Positions 6,446 through 9,929 of a DNA stretch of 9,929 nt are shown one piece after another. The position numbers were made by a program, and so were the translations under genes. The notes under the pieces were generated by a model. The model was not told the DNA's origin and did no database searches. It saw nothing but the letters and a program-made list of their open reading frames with translations. Numbering within the stretch: the stretch's first letter is position 1; every line of letters begins with the position of its first letter. The DNA comes from Eubacteriales bacterium. GTDB lineage: Bacteria; Bacillota; Clostridia; Oscillospirales; CAG-382. Location: positions 1 through 9,929 of the forward strand of contig JAQVQF010000074.1 of assembly GCA_028701715.1 (NCBI GenBank), in the 5' to 3' direction.

Positions 6446-6509
6446 GTTCGAATCCTGTCACTCCGACCAACAGTCTGTGATAATAACAGACTGTTTTTTG
6501 CCTGAATTT
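6446..6509 (+). repeat. Tandem repeat copy 3 (partial, about 64 bp)
   Basis: A third tRNA-Pro 3' end plus terminator. It diverges after CCTGAAT (about 6501-6507), where the other copies continue into the spacer. It has one extra A in the terminator loop and a longer T run. This could be the original downstream flank of tRNA-Pro, displaced to the right by the insertion or duplication. Confidence 0.92.
6469..6499 (+). terminator. Terminator hairpin, copy 3
   Basis: The same stem (6469-6478, 6486-6495) with a seven-base loop and T6 (6494-6499). It is the strongest of the three and probably the final stop for any tRNA-Pro read-through transcript. Confidence 0.8.
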
Positions 6510-6567
6510 TTACATAATGTTATTAAAATATTAACACTCATTACTATATCCTGCCTGAACGTATTTT

Positions 6568-6596
6568 TTTACGGGAAAACCCGGTTAAAATGTAAT
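6568..6596 (+). promoter_or_regulatory. Candidate promoter for the ABC exporter operon
   Basis: TTTACG (6568-6573), a 17-base spacer and TGTAAT (6591-6596, five of six to consensus), about 60 bases before the ATPase start. Another weak pair, TTGCCT (6498-6503) with TATTAA (6521-6526), begins right at the last repeat terminator. Neither is strong. The A/T-rich stretch 6510-6659 contains no gene. Confidence 0.35.
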
Positions 6597-6659
6597 TTAT
6601 TGTAATAACACAACTTTTTACATCGGAAAAATATTCACGAACGGAAAAGGAGACAAACA

Positions 6660-7634
6660 ATGATTGAATTAAAAAATATCAGCAAAACCTTTAAGGTGGC
6701 AAAACGCAACGCCGGATTCACCGAGGCTTTGAAGGCGTTGTTTAAAAAGGAATACGCCCTGATAAAGGCGCTTCAGGACGTATCGTTCACTATCGGCGAC
6801 GGAGAAATGGTCGGTTATATCGGTCCTAACGGTGCGGGTAAAAGCAGCACCATAAAAATTATGAGCGGTATATTAACACCGGACAGCGGCGAATGTCTAA
6901 TAAACGGCAGAACTCCATGGAAGGACCGCATTAATCATGTGAAGGATATCGGCGTTGTATTCGGACAGCGCAGTCAACTCTGGTGGGATGTGCCTGTCGC
7001 GGATAGCTTTGATTTGATAAAAGACATTTACAAGGTTGATGAAGTGCCGTTTCGTAAAAATCTTAATAAGCTTACCGAGCTTCTTGACCTTGGAGAAATA
7101 ATCCGTACTCCCGCAAGACAGCTATCTCTCGGTCAGCGTATGAGATGCGAGATTGCCGCTTCTCTTCTCCATAATCCCAAGGTCCTGTTTCTGGACGAGC
7201 CGACTATCGGTCTTGACGCGGTATCAAAAATCGCGGTGCGAGATTTCATAAAAACAATAAACCGCGAAAATAAAACCACCGTTATTTTAACAACGCACGA
7301 TATGCAGGATATTGAAGCGCTGACAGAGCGTATATTGCTTATAGGAAAAGGAAGGATACTCCTTGACGGAACGCTTTCGGAACTAAAAAAGCGGTATTGC
7401 GACCATAAAACACTGACGGTTGATTATTTTGGTGATATATTGCCCGCGTGTGATCATATGACGGTGTTCAAAGACCTGGGCGGTCACGCGGAGCTTGTAA
7501 TCGACACCTCTTTTTTGTCCGTATCTCAGGCAATCGCATACATATCCGGCGTTGTTGATGTCAAGGATATGTCGGTTGTCGGCGAAACCGCCGAGGAAAT
7601 GGTCGTTTCGCTGTATAAGGAATTTAAAATATGA
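6660..7634 (+). CDS. ABC-2 type exporter ATP-binding protein (COG4586 type)
   Basis: 324 residues, the nucleotide-binding subunit that powers the two permeases encoded next. Walker A GPNGAGKS (55-62), Q-loop in VVFGQRSQLWWD (99-110), signature LSLGQ (155-159), Walker B VLFLDEP (175-181), D-loop GLD (184-186), and H-loop TTHD (211-214) are all intact. The QRSQLWWD stretch after the Q-loop and an N-terminal insertion before Walker A (about 12-35) are typical of the COG4586 branch rather than ordinary drug-efflux ATPases. A C-terminal domain of about 80 residues follows. The start follows AAGGAG (6647-6652) at a seven-base spacing. Its TGA overlaps the ATG of the first permease by four bases (ATGA), suggesting translational coupling. 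Confidence 0.93.
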   Translation: MIELKNISKTFKVAKRNAGFTEALKALFKKEYALIKALQDVSFTIGDGEMVGYIGPNGAGKSSTIKIMSGILTPDSGECLINGRTPWKDRINHVKDIGVVFGQRSQLWWDVPVADSFDLIKDIYKVDEVPFRKNLNKLTELLDLGEIIRTPARQLSLGQRMRCEIAASLLHNPKVLFLDEPTIGLDAVSKIAVRDFIKTINRENKTTVILTTHDMQDIEALTERILLIGKGRILLDGTLSELKKRYCDHKTLTVDYFGDILPACDHMTVFKDLGGHAELVIDTSFLSVSQAIAYISGVVDVKDMSVVGETAEEMVVSLYKEFKI

Positions 7635-8434
7635 TAAAGTATTTATCATTTTTTAAAATACGGTTTACAGCCGGGCTTCAATACCGCGCAGCTGCCTGGG
7701 CGGGAATCGCAACCCAATTCGCATGGGGCGGCATGACGATATTGATGTTCCGCGCGTTTTATCAAAACGGTGAAAACGCTTTCCCGATGACCTTTCCGGA
7801 GCTTTCAAGCTATATATGGATACAGCAGGCGTTTCTTGCCATGTTTATGGCGTGGTTTTTTGATAATGATATTTTTAACAACATCACGAGCGGCAATATA
7901 GCGTATGAGCTTTGCCGCCCCTGCGATCTGTATACGATGTGGTTTACCAAAAATATGGCGATCCGCCTGTCAAGGACAATGCTTCGCTGCTTGCCGATAC
8001 TGCTTGTCGCGGCGTTTTTACCGTATCCGTACGGTGTAACTCTACCCCCTGATTTTTTATCGGGAGTATTGTTCCTGTTTTCAATAATAATCGGCTTCCT
8101 TGTGCTTGTGGCATTTTCGATGTTGATTTACATATCCGCGTTTTACACGCTTTCACCGATAGGGATAAGACTCCTCGCAACCTCGGTCATTGAATTTTTT
8201 ACCGGCGCTGTTATACCGCTCCCTTTTTTCCCGGAATCATTGCAACCGATTATATACGCGTTACCTTTTGCTTCGATGCAGAATACCCCGTTTTTGATCT
8301 ATGTGGGTTATATTACCGGCGGCGGAGCCGTGAAAAATATTTTGTTGCAGCTTATCTGGCTTATGGTGCTTATAACGGCCGGACAGTTCCTGATGAAGCG
8401 TGCTTTGAAAAAAGTTATCGTACAGGGAGGTTGA
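7631..8434 (+). CDS. ABC-2 type exporter permease 1 (COG4587 type)
   Basis: 267 residues with about six hydrophobic segments (roughly 21-43, 61-77, 113-131, 143-170, 182-204, 236-254). It has no signal peptide, as expected of an inner-membrane ABC permease. The cytoplasmic segment SGNIAYELCRPCDLY (87-101) matches the conserved G-x-I-x-x-x-L-x-R-P element of this permease family and probably contacts the ATPase. It overlaps the ATPase gene by four bases and is followed after three bases by the second permease, so the three form one operon and a heterodimeric channel. The substrate cannot be read from the sequence. Confidence 0.88.
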   Translation: MIKYLSFFKIRFTAGLQYRAAAWAGIATQFAWGGMTILMFRAFYQNGENAFPMTFPELSSYIWIQQAFLAMFMAWFFDNDIFNNITSGNIAYELCRPCDLYTMWFTKNMAIRLSRTMLRCLPILLVAAFLPYPYGVTLPPDFLSGVLFLFSIIIGFLVLVAFSMLIYISAFYTLSPIGIRLLATSVIEFFTGAVIPLPFFPESLQPIIYALPFASMQNTPFLIYVGYITGGGAVKNILLQLIWLMVLITAGQFLMKRALKKVIVQGG

Positions 8435-8437
8435 GCT

Positions 8438-9214
8438 ATGAGGCTTTATTTAAAATATGTATCTATGATTTTAAAATGTCAAATGCAGTATAAAGCGTCT
8501 TTTATCATGACTATAATAGGGCAATTTCTTGTATCGTTTACTTCTTTTCTCGGTGTATACTTTATGTTTTCGCGTTTCAATTCGGTATACGGATTCGCTT
8601 TTTCGGAAGTGCTGCTTTGTTTTTCGGTCGTTTTGATGGCGTTTTCGATTACGGAGTGCTTTGTTCGCGGCTTCGATGTCTTTCCGCGTCTTATAAAGAG
8701 CGGCGATCTTGACCGCATACTCGTGCGCCCGAGGAATGAGATTTTTCAGGTGTTGACTTCCAACATCGATTTTTCTCGATTCGGCAGGCTTTTTCAAGCG
8801 GTACTGATGCTTGTTTATGCCATTCCGGCAAGCGGTGTAGTCTGGACATTTGAAAAAGCGGCAGCTGTCATATTTATGCTGATCGGCGGAATCGCCGTGT
8901 TTTCCGCGTTGTTTGTGCTGTATGCGGGAATCAGCTTTTTCACGATTGAGGGACTCGAGTTCATGAATATCTTTACCGACGGGAGCCGTGAATTCGGTAA
9001 ATATCCGCTTTCCATCTACGGCGAAGGAATTCTACGATTTTTTACCTTTATTATCCCAATAGCTCTGTTTCAATATTATCCGTTACTGTATATTATCGGG
9101 AAATCCGATAACCCTACATATATATTCTTACCGTTGTTGGGGTTTATATTTATAATACCGTGCTATTTATTCTTTAAATTCGGCGTAAGAAAATACAAAT
9201 CCACGGGATCATAA
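8438..9214 (+). CDS. ABC-2 type exporter permease 2 (COG3694 type)
   Basis: 258 residues with about six membrane segments (roughly 22-45, 55-75, 117-136, 141-168, 196-220, 227-247). The motif KSGDLDRILVRPRN (87-100) is the same G-x-(L/I)-x-x-x-L-x-R-P element seen in the first permease, consistent with a paralogous pair forming one pore. The ATG lies three bases after the preceding stop, with AGGGAGG (8424-8430) inside the end of the upstream gene serving as ribosome binding site. It ends the operon. The downstream hairpin at 9326-9361 is the likely terminator. Confidence 0.88.
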   Translation: MRLYLKYVSMILKCQMQYKASFIMTIIGQFLVSFTSFLGVYFMFSRFNSVYGFAFSEVLLCFSVVLMAFSITECFVRGFDVFPRLIKSGDLDRILVRPRNEIFQVLTSNIDFSRFGRLFQAVLMLVYAIPASGVVWTFEKAAAVIFMLIGGIAVFSALFVLYAGISFFTIEGLEFMNIFTDGSREFGKYPLSIYGEGILRFFTFIIPIALFQYYPLLYIIGKSDNPTYIFLPLLGFIFIIPCYLFFKFGVRKYKSTGS

Positions 9215-9285
9215 TTATCATGCCGCATGAACAAGCCATATATGGATTATACAGCAGACATTATTTATATAAGCTATTTTATTCT

Positions 9286-9312
9286 GGCTCTTTGTCAATA
9301 GTCGGGGACAAT
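9286..9312. mobile_element. Possible solo insertion-sequence end (ISL3-like terminal repeat)
   Basis: GGCTCTTTGTCAATAGTCGG followed by GGACAA resembles, from memory, the terminal inverted repeats of ISL3-family insertion sequences found in Firmicutes. No transposase and no matching second end are visible here, so it would be a remnant. The similarity has not been checked against a database. Confidence 0.3.
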
Positions 9313-9325
9313 CCTAAAAACAGAA

Positions 9326-9364
9326 AAATCAGGCAGCGGCTATCAGGTCGCTGCCTGATTTGCA
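9326..9364 (+). terminator. Strong hairpin, probable terminator of the ABC operon
   Basis: A perfect 13-bp stem AAATCAGGCAGCG/CGCTGCCTGATTT (9326-9338, 9349-9361) with a ten-base loop. The T run is short (TTT, then GCATTTT). The left flank is A-rich (CTAAAAACAGAAA), so it could also work on the minus strand. The rest of 9215-9408 has no gene. Confidence 0.65.
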
Positions 9365-9408
9365 TTTTGGTTATAAAATATGTGAAGAATTCATAAGGAG
9401 GAAGAAAT

Positions 9409-9929
9409 ATGTTAAGAGCCGTACTGATTGATGACGAGCGTCCCGCGCTGGACGAACTGTCTTATTTACTGAAAAAAATTCGGTTGAGGTGATAGGCGCT
9501 TTTCAAAATACGGCGGGTTTGCTTGATTTTATCACGCGGGAGAAACCGGACGTGGTGTTTGTCGATATTGAATTGCGTGAAAAAAGCGGTATCGATTTTG
9601 CAGCGGAGCTGCAAAACAGGATCGATAATGTATCTGTCGTTTTTGTGACTGCCTATCCTGAATATGCGCTGGAGGCTTTTCGAGCATATCCGCTTGACTA
9701 TATTGTAAAGCCTGTGGACGAAGAACGGTTGGTTCGTACAATACAGCATATCACAGAAAGTGCGATATTCCGCTCTGATTGCTTTGACAAGGATTTTCAT
9801 ATTGTAAACAATGGATTAAAGACAGGCTACACCTTTATCGGCTGGAATACCAAAGCAGACGGTACAGGTACCGATTATGTCAAGGACGACATATTAACAT
9901 TTACAGAAGATGTTACTCTTTACGCACTC
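9409..9929 (+). pseudogene. LytTR-type response regulator receiver, frameshifted, running into an InlB B-type repeat; 3' end cut by window
   Basis: From ATG 9409 (AAGGAGG at 9395-9401) the frame reads MLRAVLIDDERPALDELSYL and stops at TGA 9490-9492. One base back, from AAT at 9477, it continues without a stop to the window end as a complete receiver: acidic pair D8-D9, phospho-acceptor in VVFVDIEL (D53), T81 in FVTAYPEYA, and K101 in YIVKPVDEE. Receivers of this type normally precede a LytTR DNA-binding domain. Instead, after a short linker, the frame reads GYTFIGWNTKADGTGTDYVK and TEDVTLYAL (from 9825), the C-terminal part of a Listeria-Bacteroides (InlB B, Flg_new) surface repeat. The shift lies in the A7 run 9472-9478; one more A would restore the frame. 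It is therefore either broken, slippage-dependent, or a sequencing or assembly error. Confidence 0.8.

Noticed and set aside
6168..6509. CRISPR array or direct-repeat/spacer arrangement
   Set aside because: The whole 139-bp unit repeats, including the part between tRNA ends. There are no variable spacers and no cas genes, so it is a tandem duplication.
6510..6659. T-box or other tRNA-sensing leader for the ABC operon, suggested by the adjacent tRNA-Pro-like sequences
   Set aside because: No T-box bulge sequence (UGGN within AGGGUGGNACCGCG), no specifier-loop arrangement, and strong terminators separate the array from the operon.
9462..9800. Minus-strand frame of 112 codons opposite the response regulator
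   Set aside because: The plus strand encodes a full receiver domain in the -1 frame, so this is a shadow.

Overview
The window comes from a chromosome of an endospore-forming Firmicute, most likely a class Clostridia gut-type organism. The reasons are the forespore protease gene gpr next to spoIIP, strong AGGAGG-type ribosome binding sites, CCA-encoding tRNA genes, a moderate base composition, and a Firmicutes-style bifunctional penicillin-binding protein. I cannot name the genus from the sequence alone.

Layout, left to right. (1) Positions 3-2174 (+) hold the 3' part of a class A penicillin-binding protein gene that is cut by the window edge. It ends at a hairpin that probably terminates both convergent transcripts. 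(2) Positions 2338-4387 (-) hold gpr followed by spoIIP, the spore protease and the engulfment amidase/endopeptidase, with a good sigma-F/G-type promoter upstream of gpr. (3) Positions 4520-5254 (+) hold a GNAT acetyltransferase related to the zwittermicin-resistance (ZmaR-like) group. It has its own near-consensus sigma-A promoter back to back with the gpr promoter. (4) Positions 5312-5684 (+) hold rpsT (ribosomal protein S20) with promoter and leader. The rpsT/gpr/spoIIP neighbourhood is conserved in Bacillus and relatives; here the acetyltransferase gene sits inside it. (5) Positions 5774-6191 hold tRNA-Gly(UCC), tRNA-Arg(UCU), tRNA-His(GUG), a terminator, and tRNA-Pro(UGG). (6) Positions 6168-6509 hold a 139-bp tandem repeat in two full copies plus one partial copy. 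Each copy reiterates the 3' end of tRNA-Pro and its terminator, separated by a highly structured GC-rich spacer. (7) Positions 6660-9214 (+) hold a three-gene ABC-2-type exporter operon (one ATPase, two permeases) of the COG4586/COG4587/COG3694 type, substrate unknown. (8) Positions 9215-9408 hold a possible insertion-sequence end and a strong hairpin terminator. (9) From 9409 to the edge there is a broken LytTR-type response regulator gene. Its receiver domain is frameshifted in an A run and then reads into an InlB B-type (Listeria-Bacteroides) cell-surface repeat.

Most of the window is ordinary core genome: cell wall, sporulation, translation. Two stretches are not. The tRNA-Pro 3'-end tandem array has spacers that carry an imperfect inverted copy of the same tRNA 3' end, so each unit can fold as a long hairpin. 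It may be a small mobile or REP-like element, an attachment-site scar, or a structured RNA locus. The frameshifted, apparently chimeric response regulator at the right edge looks like a recombination scar, next to what may be a solo insertion-sequence end.
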